The notes under the pieces: model-generated
The model's database searches: none
Told to the model about the DNA's origin: nothing
The model's input: only the letters and a program-made list of their open reading frames with translations
Program-made: the position numbers and the translations under genes
DNA from: Rohdeia mirabilis
GTDB lineage: Bacteria > Planctomycetota > UBA1135 > GCA-002686595
Assembly: GCA_007750655.1 (NCBI GenBank)
Contig: CP036290.1
Span: forward strand, 1,116,001-1,180,000
Reading direction: 5' to 3'
DNA length: 64,000 nucleotides
In this document: in pieces, positions 7,254 to 15,612 of the stretch
Position numbering within the stretch: position 1 is the stretch's first letter
How the letters are laid out: the number at the start of each line of letters is the position of its first letter

Positions 7254-7898
7254 ATGACCGACCCCACGACCGACGCGCCCACGCACGTTCTCGCTGCGAC
7301 ACTCAAGGCCCGCGCTGCCGCCGCGATCGTCGCGTCGTGCGCCGCCGCCGGGCTACTTCTGCGGGTCCATCTCGCGGCGAGCGAACACGGCTCGCACCTG
7401 GCTGGCATCGCTCACCTCTCTCAGTTCTTCACGATTCTGAGCAACGTCTTGGTTCTGCTGCTCATGGTCGCCCTCGCGCGGGGCACGCGTCTGCCGCGCA
7501 GTCTCTTCGAACCGACCCTCGTGGCCATCGTCGCGGTGGGGCTCATCTACCACGTACTGCTCGCGCACTTGTGGTCGCCGCAGGGTCTGAGCTTGGTGGC
7601 CGATCAGACCGTGCACACCGTCGTGCCGGGTCTCGTGCTCCTGTGGTGGGCGTTGTTCGACCCGCCCGTCCGAGCGAGCTGGGCCACGGCCTGGCGCTGC
7701 ACGGTCTGGCCGCTCGTCTACTGCGCCTATGCGCTGCTGCGCGCCGAGTCCTCGGGCTTCTATCCGTATCCGTTCCTCGACCCCACGCACCTTGGATGGG
7801 GCGGCCTGTTCGTGAGTGTCCTCGGCCTGTCGGCAGCGTTCTTGGTGCTCGGGCTGCTCTTGGTGGCGGCCGGCAGACTGCGACTCCGACTGGTGTGA
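7254..7898 (+). CDS. Pr6Pr family integral membrane protein
   Basis: 214 residues from ATG 7254. Upstream in-frame starts would add a Cys/Arg/Thr-rich tail that does not look like protein. There are about six hydrophobic segments: AAAIVASCAAAGLLLRV, FFTILSNVLVLLLMV, LVAIVAVGLIYHVLL, TVVPGLVLLWWALF, the segment around VYCAYALL, and LSAAFLVLGLLLVA. The motif HLSQFFTILSN and later Pro/Tyr-rich YPYPFLD are typical of Pr6Pr/FAR-17a-related proteins, which have six helices and no known bacterial function. It has no obvious operon partner. Confidence 0.8.
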   Translation: MTDPTTDAPTHVLAATLKARAAAAIVASCAAAGLLLRVHLAASEHGSHLAGIAHLSQFFTILSNVLVLLLMVALARGTRLPRSLFEPTLVAIVAVGLIYHVLLAHLWSPQGLSLVADQTVHTVVPGLVLLWWALFDPPVRASWATAWRCTVWPLVYCAYALLRAESSGFYPYPFLDPTHLGWGGLFVSVLGLSAAFLVLGLLLVAAGRLRLRLV

Positions 7899-8250
7899 GG
7901 GGCGTGGATCGGGGCTCGGAGCGTGTCGTGTGTGGCGCTACCCAAAGTCGACTTCGGTTCGGGCGTGGACTTGGACATGCGTCTGCCGTCGGCCGACGGT
8001 CCGTGGTCCGTGGCGGGGCGGGGCGGCCGCAGCACGCCGGCGACCCTTCCGCGGTCCTCGATCCGGGCAGCTACTTCGGCTCGAGCGGAGCGAGCGTGCA
8101 TCGGATCACGTCGAGCGACGCACAGGACACGGTCCTCTACATCCGGACGAACGGGCCGTACGACTTCGGCGACGCACAGCGGTAGCGGATAGAATGGGTT
8201 GCTCGCCGGTCGCTCTACCGCGCGATCCAGAGCCCCGCGCGCCGCACGAC
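7899..8250 (+). other. Intergenic region with a possible gene remnant
   Basis: Protein-like sequence appears in two frames: VDFGSGVDLDMRLPSADG around 7948-8001 and, after an apparent frame change, YFGSSGASVHRITSSDAQ continuing to YIRTNGPYDFGDAQR and a stop at 8185. Together they could be about 80 residues of a decayed gene. No complete gene or family can be assigned. Confidence 0.3.
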
Positions 8251-8667
8251 ATGCAGTGGTCCAAGATCAAGTCACGCTACGAGGCGCTGTCGGCGCCGTG
8301 CTTCGGCGGGACGCTCGCCGTGCACGTGACCAGCTACAGCAAGGCGCTCTTCGACATCGGTGCGGGCTGGATCACCTACGACGGGGTGGAGGTGGTGCGC
8401 CTGATGACGCCCTCCTTCTACTCGCTCAACTACAACCTGAGACCGGAGACGCTGGACTTCGGGAGCGCCGTCCACGCCTGCGTGTTCGAGCCGGTCGAGA
8501 CGCTCGTCACCACGGCCGATCCGGTCGTGCGCGGCCTGTTCCTGCTCGATCGCCGGTGTGGGCGCCGCACCTACGAGCGGATCTGGTGCGAGGAACTGCA
8601 CCCATTCACACGGGACTCCGCGCGTTTCCGCTCCGAAGTGGAGGGCTGGGCGGGCGGAGCGGAGTGA
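8251..8667 (+). CDS. SF0329 family-like small protein
   Basis: 138 residues. The start MQWSKIKSRYEAL is characteristic of SF0329-type proteins, which begin M(K/Q)WSK(L/I)K, so ATG 8251 is preferred over an in-frame ATG at 8194. The remainder alternates strands and helices (TLAVHVTSYSKALFDIGAGW, VVRLMTPSFYSLNY) and ends with RCGRRTYERI and a charged tail. The family has no known function. It is cytoplasmic by appearance and convergent with arsM. Confidence 0.6.
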   Translation: MQWSKIKSRYEALSAPCFGGTLAVHVTSYSKALFDIGAGWITYDGVEVVRLMTPSFYSLNYNLRPETLDFGSAVHACVFEPVETLVTTADPVVRGLFLLDRRCGRRTYERIWCEELHPFTRDSARFRSEVEGWAGGAE

Positions 8668-8688
8668 ACGTCGGCCGCTCGCGCCGGA

Positions 8689-9660
8689 TCAGCCGCCCGG
8701 CTTCACCGCGTAGATCTTCACGCTGGCCGCGAACTCGTTCACGTCGAAGGTGTCGAGCAGCTCGTCCATCGTCGCGTGGAAGTCGGAGCCGCTCGTATTG
8801 GCCGCCTGCGGCTCGGACGTCGGCTCGGCGCTCGGACCGCAGCAGCTCGACGACTCGCTCGTAGCGGCGGGTGCGGGCGTCGGCTCCGCGCTCCCACACC
8901 CGCCCGCGCTCTCGGTCGGCGCCATCGACGCGTCCGACTCCGGCCCACAGCAGGCCGCGTGCCCGCCGTCGCGGTAGGCGTTGAGGTCCGAGCCCGCGTC
9001 CTGCACGAGCACGTCCGTGAAGCCCGCCGCGTGCAGCTTGGACTCGTTGTCGGCGATGGTCATGGCGCCCGCGATGCAGCCGGTCCAGGCGGCCACCTCG
9101 CGCTCGACCTGGGGCGGCAGCGGCTTCTTGAGCGCGATGTCGGACACGGCCAGCCGCCCGCCGGGCTTCAGGATGCGCGCGACCTCGCGCAGGACCGCGT
9201 CCTTGTCCGGGCACAGGTTGAGGACGCAGTTGGAGATCACGCAGTCCACGCTCGCGTCGGGCAGGGGCATGGCCTCGAGCTCGGCCAGATGGAAGCGCAC
9301 GTTGTCGTAGCCGCCCGACTCGGCGTTGCGGCGCGCGAGGCTGATCATCTCGGGCGTCATGTCGATGCCGATCGCCGTGCCGGTGGGGCCGACCTGCTTG
9401 GCCGCCAGGAACACGTCGAGCCCGCCGCCCGATCCCAGGTCCACCACGGTCTCGCCGGGGCGCAGGCTGGCCAACGCGGTGGGGTTGCCACAGGACAGGC
9501 CCATGTTCGAGGCCGCGGGGATGCTGGCGAGTTCCTCCTCGCTGTAGCCGAACGCCTGGGCGATCGACCGCATCCCGGCGTGCTCGGAGCTGAGGCCGGC
9601 TTTGGCGACGGTGCCGTAGCCCTGGCGAACGGAGTCCTTGAGGTCGTGGTCGGTGTTCAT
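8689..9660 (-). CDS. arsM: Arsenite S-adenosylmethionine methyltransferase
   Basis: 323 residues. It methylates trivalent arsenic using SAM, giving volatile or excretable methylarsenicals in the cytoplasm. The SAM-binding motif [13 protein letters not shown] is at residues 72-84. The arsenic-binding cysteines of ArsM are present at C57 (MGLSCGNP), C145 (ISNCVLN) and C195 (AWTGCIAGA). The C-terminal region adds CC pairs at 237-238 and 273-274 within a low-complexity Ser/Pro/Ala linker, features seen in long bacterial ArsM forms. The gene starts 52 nt downstream of the arsR stop on the same strand, so the two form an arsenic-responsive unit. No arsenite pump or arsenate reductase is present. 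Confidence 0.93.
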   Translation of the reverse strand: MNTDHDLKDSVRQGYGTVAKAGLSSEHAGMRSIAQAFGYSEEELASIPAASNMGLSCGNPTALASLRPGETVVDLGSGGGLDVFLAAKQVGPTGTAIGIDMTPEMISLARRNAESGGYDNVRFHLAELEAMPLPDASVDCVISNCVLNLCPDKDAVLREVARILKPGGRLAVSDIALKKPLPPQVEREVAAWTGCIAGAMTIADNESKLHAAGFTDVLVQDAGSDLNAYRDGGHAACCGPESDASMAPTESAGGCGSAEPTPAPAATSESSSCCGPSAEPTSEPQAANTSGSDFHATMDELLDTFDVNEFAASVKIYAVKPGG

Positions 9661-9712
9661 GTTCGTCGTGGGTAGAGGGTGTGGTCGAAAGGTGGGAGTC
9701 GGACGCGCGCGC

Positions 9713-10063
9713 TCAACGTGCGGACGTTCGAGACTTCGTGCGCGACGTGCCGCAGGTCGAGGTCGCGCCTGTTCGCGCGGCGTCGACGCAGCATTCGTCG
9801 GCGAGCCACTCGAACGTCGCGCCCATCACGTCGTAGTCCGCACGGCACAGGAGCGTGGTGCCGCGCCGCTCCTGCTGCACGAGCCCCACGTCGCACAGAC
9901 GGCGCAGGTGGTGGGAGAGCGTCGACGCGGGGATCTCGAGCCGCTCCTGCACGGCGGCGACCGAGAGGCCCGGCTCGCCCGCGCGGACGAGGTGCCGGTA
10001 CGCGGCGAGGCGCGTGCGGTTGCCCAGGGCGGCCATGCGGGAGGCGACGAGGTCGGTGTCCAT
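9713..10063 (-). CDS. arsR: ArsR/SmtB family transcriptional repressor
   Basis: 116 residues from ATG 10063. The winged helix-turn-helix is clear: MAALGNRTRLAAYRHLV, then IPASTLSHHLRRLCDVGLV and the wing QQERRGTTLLCRADY. The classical ELCVCDL metal site in the recognition helix is absent. Instead there is a C-terminal cysteine pair C91-C92 and C104, resembling the alternative As(III) site of Acidithiobacillus-type ArsR. It lies directly upstream of arsM on the same strand and very likely represses both until As(III) binds. An alternative start is the Met at residue 10. Confidence 0.9.
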   Translation of the reverse strand: MDTDLVASRMAALGNRTRLAAYRHLVRAGEPGLSVAAVQERLEIPASTLSHHLRRLCDVGLVQQERRGTTLLCRADYDVMGATFEWLADECCVDAARTGATSTCGTSRTKSRTSAR

Positions 10064-10097
10064 GGCCGCAGCATCGGCTTCTTGGCCGCGCCTTGAT

Positions 10098-10112
10098 ACG
10101 GTAGTTCTAGAA
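10098..10112 (-). promoter_or_regulatory. Putative arsR promoter and ArsR operator
   Basis: On the minus strand TACCGT (10098-10103) can be the -10 element, ending 34 nt before the arsR start. The perfect 8-bp palindrome TTCTAGAA (10105-10112) sits directly upstream of it, between the -10 and the -35 region. A repressor bound there would block polymerase. It is the only AT-rich palindrome in the arsR upstream region. The rest of the gap up to 10386 shows no gene. Confidence 0.5.
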
Positions 10113-10386
10113 AAGCCGAAAGATGGCGGCTCCAGGCCCCTAGAGGCGCGTTGAAGGGGGTGCAGGAAGGCGAGTCGGCGTCGACGACCTGTCGAAGACC
10201 GTCCGCTGGGAGGGCCGCCGTCGGCCAGCCGGAGGGATCGCGCGGGGAGGGGCCGGGTCCAAAACGTCGAGCGTTCCTGCGGACGTCCGGCGTGGATGGG
10301 CACCGACGTGCGCGGCACCTTCGCTCCCACGCTCACACGCTCCCAACTCCTCCCGCTCCCGCGAGACGCTCTATGGTGCTCGAACG

Positions 10387-10896
10387 ATGGAGACGCCCAC
10401 ACCCACACCCGCACAACGACCGATCCTCGGCCTCGTCCTCTGGCTCGTCGTGAGCTTCGCCGCGTCCGCCGTCGGCGCCGTCGCCTCGGTGCGCGCGGCA
10501 GCCTTCTACGGCGAACTCACGCAACCGACCTGGGCACCGCCGGCCTGGGTGTTCGGGCCGGTCTGGACGCTGCTGTACGCCATGATGGCGGTGTCGGCGT
10601 GGCTCGTCTGGCGCAACGGCGGCCTGCGTGCCCAACGCGGTCCGCTCGCGCTCTTCTTCGCGCAGCTCGTCCTGAACGGCCTGTGGAGCTGGCTCTTCTT
10701 CGCCTGGCACCTGGGCGCGTTCGCGTTCGCCGACATCGTGCTGCTGTGGCTCGTCGTCACCGCGACGGTCGTCGCGTTCTGGCGCGTGCGCCCGTTGGCC
10801 GGCGCGCTCCTCGTCCCGTACCTGTGCTGGCTGAGCTTCGCGGCGGCACTGAACCTCGCCGTCTGGCAGCTCAATCCGCAGGTGCTGGGTTCGTAG
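10387..10896 (+). CDS. TspO/MBR family tryptophan-rich sensory protein
   Basis: 169 residues with five transmembrane helices, the invariant TspO topology. Diagnostic motifs are YGELTQPTWAPPAWVFGPVW in loop 1/helix 2, LNGLWSWLFF, and PYLCWLSFAAALNLAVWQLN at the end. TspO binds and degrades porphyrins and is involved in tetrapyrrole and stress responses. A -10-like TATGGT (10372-10377) precedes the ATG by 9 nt, suggesting a very short leader. It is divergent from arsR. Confidence 0.93.
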   Translation: METPTPTPAQRPILGLVLWLVVSFAASAVGAVASVRAAAFYGELTQPTWAPPAWVFGPVWTLLYAMMAVSAWLVWRNGGLRAQRGPLALFFAQLVLNGLWSWLFFAWHLGAFAFADIVLLWLVVTATVVAFWRVRPLAGALLVPYLCWLSFAAALNLAVWQLNPQVLGS

Positions 10897-11138
10897 TCTC
10901 CGCGACCGGCGCCGCACTCGGTGTCGCGCCGAAACCGGAACTCGCGACGGCCCGCCTCCGGTCGGACGTGCGGCGTTCGAGCGAGCACTTGGTACATGGA
11001 CCCAGCGGCTCGCGAGTGGGCGCAGCGCCGAAGCCCGGCACTCCGATCACGGGGCGGCCGGGCGCACGAGGCGCGAGACACTCGCGCCCGCCGCTCTCCA
11101 TCGACTGCCTTCGAGTCCCTCCACCGTAACTCCCCATC

Positions 11139-11729
11139 GTGTTCGTCGAACCCATCACTCTGGCCGGATTCGGCGTGCAGCTCGTGCCGCTGGCCATCGA
11201 GCACGAGGCCGGACTTCGTGCGGCGGCCGCGGACGGAGAGCTGTGGAACCTGCGCGTCACGTCGGTTCCGGCCCCGGACGAGACGCGCAGCTACATCGAG
11301 GCCGCCCTGAAGAGTCGCGAACTCGGCGATCGCATGCCCTTCGCCGTCGTCGACGAAGTCAGCGGCACGGTGATCGGCTGTACCAGTTACCACGACATCG
11401 TGCCGGGCCCGAAGCGCGTGGAAATCGGCTTCACGTGGTACGCACAGCGAGTGCAGCGCACGCACGTCAATACCGCTTGCAAGTTGCTGCTGCTGACGCA
11501 CGCGTTCGAGACCTTGAACTGCAACGTCGTCGGTTGGCGCACCGACTGTCTGAACGTCGCGAGCCAGCGGGCGATCGAGCGACTGGGTGCCAGGAAAGAC
11601 GGTGTGATTCGCGGCTTCGCCCTGCGTCGCGACGGGAGCGTGCGCGACACGGCGATGTACAGCCTGACGCGCGCCGAGTGGCCGGACGTGCGCGCGCGCC
11701 TCGAGGGGTTCATGAGGCGCTCGCGCTGA
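11139..11729 (+). CDS. GNAT family N-acetyltransferase (RimJ/RimL type)
   Basis: 196 residues starting at GTG 11139 with the family-typical opening VEPITLAGFGVQLVPL. The GNAT fold is shown by VSGTVIGCTSYHDIV (strand 4), the acetyl-CoA region HVNTACKLLLLTHAFE, and ASQRAIERLGARKDG followed by GFALRRDGSVRDTAMYSLTR, the usual RimJ-like ending. It probably acetylates an amine on a protein N-terminus or a small molecule; the substrate is unknown. The acetyl-CoA loop lacks the canonical Q/R-x-x-G-x-G/A glycines, having RVQRTHVN instead, as seen in a related subfamily. Confidence 0.85.
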   Translation: MFVEPITLAGFGVQLVPLAIEHEAGLRAAAADGELWNLRVTSVPAPDETRSYIEAALKSRELGDRMPFAVVDEVSGTVIGCTSYHDIVPGPKRVEIGFTWYAQRVQRTHVNTACKLLLLTHAFETLNCNVVGWRTDCLNVASQRAIERLGARKDGVIRGFALRRDGSVRDTAMYSLTRAEWPDVRARLEGFMRRSR

Positions 11730-11797
11730 CGGCGGAGTCCGGGCGGTTCGCGGCGGGAACGGCTGAGTCGCAGGAGCTCGGCCGCCGTGCAACGCAG

Positions 11798-11948
11798 TAC
11801 GGTGTCGCACACCTGGCGGCGATTTCTCACCAGGAAGTACCGCACCAGATGTGCGGGAAGACGCTTTGGCGGCGCGCGAAGGGGGGGCGAGCGGATTCTC
11901 GTACGGTACTTTCCGTCGAGAAATCTCCGCTCGGTGTGCGGCACCGTA
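11798..11948. repeat. Imperfect inverted-repeat element with TACGGTG termini
   Basis: Arms of 44 nt at 11798-11841 and 11905-11948 match at 36 of 44 positions. The outer ends read TACGGTGTCGCACACC and GGTGTGCGGCACCGTA. An inner hairpin CCGCAC/GTGCGG lies next to the left arm. It is non-coding and sits in the 540-bp gap (11730-12271), which otherwise holds no gene. The ends match the element at 14460-14550, so both belong to one dispersed family resembling REP or MITE elements. Confidence 0.65.
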
Positions 11949-11988
11949 TCCACGGTGTGCGGCACCGTATCCAACACCGTATCCACGG
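11933..11988. repeat. Tandem repeat containing GTGCGGCACCGTATCCA
   Basis: Two and a half direct copies of a unit of about 21 bp built from the terminal sequence of the neighbouring inverted repeat (GGTGTGCGGCACCGTATCC). The element end appears to have been duplicated in tandem. Confidence 0.6.
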
Positions 11989-12271
11989 ACCCTCTTGGCG
12001 CGACCGTTGGGCTAGGTCCGCGACGCCGCATCGTTCGGCCCCGTTGCTCGACTCCGTCGCGGAGCGCTCCGTTGCCCGCACGAAGGCGTCGCGGGATGGC
12101 TCGTTCCCGATGAGTTGGCGAGGCGCCTCACCTTCGATCTCGTCGAGTTGTCTACCGTGATCGCTCCACCCCCGCGCGCTGAACGCGGCGCCGGTGTACG
12201 CGTCGCAACGTAGCAGCGCCAAGCACCGAACAGGAGGGCGCTGGGTGACACCGCACGGAGGCCCACACTCG

Positions 12272-13114
12272 ATGGAAGAAGCCCATTTCATTCTGTACGT
12301 CGCGAGTCAGGAGGCGAGCACGCGCTTCTACTCTCAGGTGCTCGCCGCGGATCCACTCCTCGACGTTCCGGGCATGACGCAGTTCGGCCTGCCCACAGGT
12401 GCGATCTTGGGTTTGATGCCGGAGGCCGGTATCAAGCGACTTCTGGGCGCGAGGCTCCCGGACCCTTCCACGGCGCGCGGCGTTCCGCGGGCGGAGCTCT
12501 ACCTGTTGGTGGGCGATGCCCATGCGTACCACGAGCGCGCGCTCGCACAGGGGGCGACCGAGCTCAGCCCCGTCCGGCCCCGCGACTGGGGGCACGACGC
12601 GGGCTACGTGCTCGACCTCGATGGCCACGTTGTCGCGTTCGCGATGGAACCGCCTCAGCAACCCGAGATGGCGAGCGACGCCATGGAGATCTCGGTCGGC
12701 GGCTACTCGTTCAGCTCGGACAAGGCGCGCGTGGACCTCGAGCTGGTCCATCGCTATCTGAGCCAGGAATCCTACTGGGCGCGCGGGCGGAGCCTCGACG
12801 TGGTTCGAAGGTCGATCGAAGGGTCTTTGTGCTTCGGTGTCTACGCCGGAGAGGAGCAGGTCGGCTTCGCTCGCGTCGTCACGGATGGCGCGACCTTCGC
12901 CTGGCTCTGCGACGTGTTCGTCGTCGATGCCCACAAGGGAGCGGGGATCGGCAAGCGACTGCTCGAGCGGGTGCTGGACGAGCCGGCCCTGCAGGGTCTC
13001 AAGAGCTTCCTGCTGGCCACGAACGACGCGCACGATCTGTATGCGAAGTACGGTGGCTTCGGGCCGCTCGAGATCCCCGGGAAATGGATGATCAAGCGCG
13101 CAGCCAACGAATAG
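12272..13114 (+). CDS. Fusion protein: N-terminal VOC domain, C-terminal GNAT acetyltransferase
   Basis: 280 residues from ATG 12272; earlier in-frame starts add an unlikely basic tail. Residues about 3-128 are a VOC/glyoxalase-fold module (AHFILYVASQEASTRFYSQV to YVLDLDGHVVAFAME). Residues about 142-277 are a complete GNAT domain: EISVGGYSFSSDKARVDLEL, ESYWARGRSLDVVRRSIEGS, QVGFARVVTDGATFAWLCDV, acetyl-CoA loop HKGAGIGKRLLERVL and LYAKYGGFGPL. Both halves are normally separate proteins. The pair could bind and acetylate the same xenobiotic. The gene at 24103-24990 has the same two families in the opposite order. No frameshift lies at the junction. Confidence 0.85.
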   Translation: MEEAHFILYVASQEASTRFYSQVLAADPLLDVPGMTQFGLPTGAILGLMPEAGIKRLLGARLPDPSTARGVPRAELYLLVGDAHAYHERALAQGATELSPVRPRDWGHDAGYVLDLDGHVVAFAMEPPQQPEMASDAMEISVGGYSFSSDKARVDLELVHRYLSQESYWARGRSLDVVRRSIEGSLCFGVYAGEEQVGFARVVTDGATFAWLCDVFVVDAHKGAGIGKRLLERVLDEPALQGLKSFLLATNDAHDLYAKYGGFGPLEIPGKWMIKRAANE

Positions 13115-13444
13115 GGCTGTGTGCCAAGGCAACTGCTCGCAACCGACGCGGCGTCGTGGACGCCGACCGTCCCCCGAAAAGAGCTGTCGGGCCAGAAGCC
13201 GAATCGAACGCGGCCTCAAGTGTCGCGCTCGGCCACACGTACGATGCGTTGCGCCGCCGGTTCTCCGCGTCCTCGGGCCCTCGAAGGGGTGATCGCGAGC
13301 CTGGGTGATGGCGCGGATTACGAGCTGCGACTCGACACTCTCGAGAAAGGCGTCGGCAACGTCTCCGTCCAGCAAGCGGCGACGCTCCGTCGAGACAGCG
13401 CTCGTCGTGCACGGTCTTTGCAACGTCCACCCTCGAAAGCCGCC
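13115..13444 (+). other. Intergenic region without recognisable gene
   Basis: 330 bp between the VOC-GNAT fusion and the CPCC protein. Open frames are Arg/Ser-rich shadows; I find no hairpin element, attC or RNA gene. Confidence 0.4.
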
Positions 13445-13732
13445 ATGCCGCCCGATAACAGTCACTTCCCGTGCCCCTGTTGTGGCTACCTCATGTGCTC
13501 CGAGGGGACGCACGACACCTACGAGATCTGTCGCATCTGCTTCTGGGAGGACGACCCCGTCCAGTTCGACAAGCCCGATTACGAGGGTGGTGCCAACCGT
13601 CCATCGCTGCGGCAGGCGCAATCCAACTTCGCAGCGTTCGGCGCTTGTGAACGTGAGGCGACCCGCCACGCGCGGACTCCCGGAGCGAACGACTGCCGAG
13701 CGAGCACCTGGAAGCCGCTCCCGCCTCGCTAG
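13445..13732 (+). CDS. CPCC family cysteine-rich zinc-binding protein
   Basis: 95 residues from ATG 13445. The two zinc-ligand pairs are obvious: FPCPCCGYLMC and EICRICFWEDDPVQFD. The signature PDYEGGANRPSLRQAQSNF completes the family pattern. CPCC proteins are small predicted zinc-binding proteins of unknown role, often found near toxin-immunity or integron genes. After residue 70 the tail (ACEREATRHARTP to the end) departs from the normal family ending, so the C-terminus may be altered by a frameshift. Confidence 0.85.
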   Translation: MPPDNSHFPCPCCGYLMCSEGTHDTYEICRICFWEDDPVQFDKPDYEGGANRPSLRQAQSNFAAFGACEREATRHARTPGANDCRASTWKPLPPR

Positions 13733-13773
13733 GCGGGGCAGGCCGTCGGCGTTCGTTCCGTTCGGTGCTCTGC

Positions 13774-13862
13774 CGCACACATCGACTCCGCACAGCGGCT
13801 CCGCACATCGACTCCGCACATCGACTCCGCACGCACATCGACTCCGCACATCGATGCCGCGC
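13774..13862. repeat. 15-bp tandem repeat, unit ACATCGACTCCGCAC
   Basis: About five direct, partly degenerate copies with small insertions. No unique spacers separate them, so this is a minisatellite and not a CRISPR. It is non-coding, between the CPCC gene and the cupin gene. Confidence 0.75.
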
Positions 13863-13997
13863 ACGACGGACGGAGCATGCCTGGTACGAAAGGCCAGCCG
13901 CTGGCAGCATCGGTGCGCGAGGCCGAGTGTCCGGAATCGTATGTTGGCCATCGACACTGGGTCTTCTCATCGACCCGACCCCACACCCGCGACATCC

Positions 13998-14426
13998 ATG
14001 GACAACGTGCCCGACTCCCCCAACCGCACGCCGGTGATCCTCGGTCCCGGAGAAGGGCGCTCCTATCGAATGGGGCGGATCTCCGCCGTCTTCAAGGCCG
14101 ATGGGAGCGAGACCCGCAGTGGCTACTCGATCTCGGAGTGGTGGCTGGAGCCGAACACCAAAGGGCCGGGGCCCCATGCGCATCCAGAGGACGATGTCTT
14201 CTACGTGCTCGAAGGGACCATGAGCGTGCTCGTCGGCTCGGAATGGACCCATGCCGCGCGCGGTTCGTTCGTGCTCGTCCCCGGCGGCGTCACCCACGAC
14301 TTCGAGAATCGCGGTTCGGAGCGCGCCGGCATCCTGAACGTTTCGATCCCCGGTGGATTCGAGCCGCACATGCCCGCCATCGCCGAGTGGTTCGCTCGGC
14401 ACCCTCCTGGGGACGCGAACGCCTAG
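13998..14426 (+). CDS. Cupin domain protein
   Basis: 142 residues. One cupin barrel is shown by motif 1 GPGPHAHPEDDVFYVLEG (His-x-His and a later Glu/Asp as metal ligands) and motif 2 SFVLVPGGVTHDFENRG. The N-terminus VILGPGEGRSYRMG is typical of small single-cupin proteins that bind sugars or act as dioxygenases or isomerases. The substrate is unknown. ATG 13998 is chosen because the frame upstream encodes an unlikely basic extension. The next gene lies beyond a hairpin element. Confidence 0.85.
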   Translation: MDNVPDSPNRTPVILGPGEGRSYRMGRISAVFKADGSETRSGYSISEWWLEPNTKGPGPHAHPEDDVFYVLEGTMSVLVGSEWTHAARGSFVLVPGGVTHDFENRGSERAGILNVSIPGGFEPHMPAIAEWFARHPPGDANA

Positions 14427-14459
14427 TGGCTCGGCGTGCGCTCCACCTGGGGTACGGGG

Positions 14460-14550
14460 TACGGTGCCGCACACCAGTGCTGTCGTCGGCGAACACTTCG
14501 TGCCTGGTACGAAGTGTCCGCTAGTGACAGCACTGGTGTGCGGCACCGTA
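14460..14550. repeat. Perfect 25-bp inverted repeat element with inner hairpin
   Basis: The arms at 14460-14484 and 14526-14550 are exact complements and begin TACGGTGCCGCACACC, the same terminus as the 11798-11948 element. Inside, ACACTTCGT (14493-14501) and ACGAAGTGT (14509-14517) form a second stem. The 91-bp unit lies in an intergenic gap and could fold into a cruciform or an RNA hairpin. There is no T-tract, so it is not a simple terminator. A related right end, CCGCACCGTATGCT, stands alone at about 15151-15164. Confidence 0.75.
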
Positions 14551-14600
14551 TGCTCCACGGAGGCCTAGGCCTTGGCCACGACGCTCCAAGCTCACGTCAC

Positions 14601-15134
14601 ATGATCCGCTACTTCCGACGGCTCCTGGGTAGTGCACTCAGCCGTTCACGACAATCGGAGGTCGACGCCGCGGAGACGTCCGACGAGTCGCCGCGCGACA
14701 ATGCGTGCATCTACTTCGCCGATCCGTCGCTCATCGGATCGCGCGTCTTCGATCGCCTCTCCGAGCTGGTTGAATACGAGGGGCTGTCCGACGAGAGGGG
14801 GTTCGCCACCGGAGTCTTGTTCACACTGGAACCGGGAACTGTCCGTATGACGTTCATGCCCTCGCACGACATCGAACAGCACTTGCGTGACTTCGAAGCG
14901 TTCGTCCAGGATGCACACGGAGGCGAGGACGACAAGGTCTACATCCGCGCGCGGATTCGGGCAGCTCGCGTCGTTGCGGGCTGTGTCATCGAGCCGGGAT
15001 TCGACGACGATGGCATCATCGCGACCTTCCTCTTCCGACTCTCGTCCGAGTGGAACGGAATGCTGTTCGGTGGATCGGACTTGTACGACTCCGACGGCAC
15101 GGAATTGTTGAGTTTTGGCCCAGCGTCCGAGTGA
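14601..15134 (+). CDS. Hypothetical protein
   Basis: 177 residues, no family recognised. The N-terminal 30 residues are basic and Ser-rich (MIRYFRRLLGSALSRSRQ). The rest is an acidic alpha/beta protein with ACIYFADPSLIGSRVFDRL, GVLFTLEPGTVRMTFMPS, and the C-terminal strand region IIATFLFRLSSEWNGMLF. The layout resembles small stress or immunity-type proteins, but no motif allows assignment. It lies between the hairpin element and a VOC gene, same strand as both neighbours. Confidence 0.6.
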   Translation: MIRYFRRLLGSALSRSRQSEVDAAETSDESPRDNACIYFADPSLIGSRVFDRLSELVEYEGLSDERGFATGVLFTLEPGTVRMTFMPSHDIEQHLRDFEAFVQDAHGGEDDKVYIRARIRAARVVAGCVIEPGFDDDGIIATFLFRLSSEWNGMLFGGSDLYDSDGTELLSFGPASE

Positions 15135-15174
15135 CGAGCAGACTAGCGGTGCCGCACCGTATGCTGCCCGAGCC

Positions 15175-15567
15175 ATGATCCACCACGTCGAGATCTACGT
15201 CACCGACCTCGAGCGCACGATCGCGTTCTGGACGCCGTTCATGGCCTTCCTCGGCTACGAGCCGGATCGTTGGTCTGGCGGCATGAACTACCGGCGCGAG
15301 GACGGGGCGTACTTCTGCTTCCTACCCGCACCGCAGGAGCACGTTGGCGCTGGCTATCACCGGCAGCGCGTCGGCCTCAACCATCTGGCGTTCCACGGCC
15401 GGTCGCGTGCGCACGTGGACGAGATCACCGAATGGGTGCGGAATGCAGGCCACACCGTCCTGTACGAGGACCGGCACCCGTTCGCCGGCGGCCCGAACTA
15501 CTACGCTCTGTTCTGCGAGGATCCCGACCGGATCAAGGTCGAGGTCGCGGCGCCGAGCGAGGACTGA
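15175..15567 (+). CDS. VOC family protein
   Basis: 130 residues. A single glyoxalase/bleomycin-resistance-type module with MIHHVEIYVTDLERTIAFW at the start and YYALFCEDPDRIKVEVA at the end, the latter supplying the terminal metal-ligand Glu. GLNHLAFHGRSRAHVDEI gives the second His. It may bind or transform a small organic substrate; specificity is unknown. A -10-like TATGCT about 9 nt before ATG 15175 lies inside a solitary copy of the repeat terminus GCACCGTATGCT, so the repeat may supply the promoter. Confidence 0.88.
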   Translation: MIHHVEIYVTDLERTIAFWTPFMAFLGYEPDRWSGGMNYRREDGAYFCFLPAPQEHVGAGYHRQRVGLNHLAFHGRSRAHVDEITEWVRNAGHTVLYEDRHPFAGGPNYYALFCEDPDRIKVEVAAPSED

Positions 15568-15612
15568 TCAGCAACCCCTTTCGACCAGCGGGTCGACCAA
15601 CGACGACGAACC

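Noticed and set aside
13774..13862. Possible CRISPR array
   Set aside because: Repeats of 15 bp lie next to each other without spacers of regular length, and no cas gene is present.
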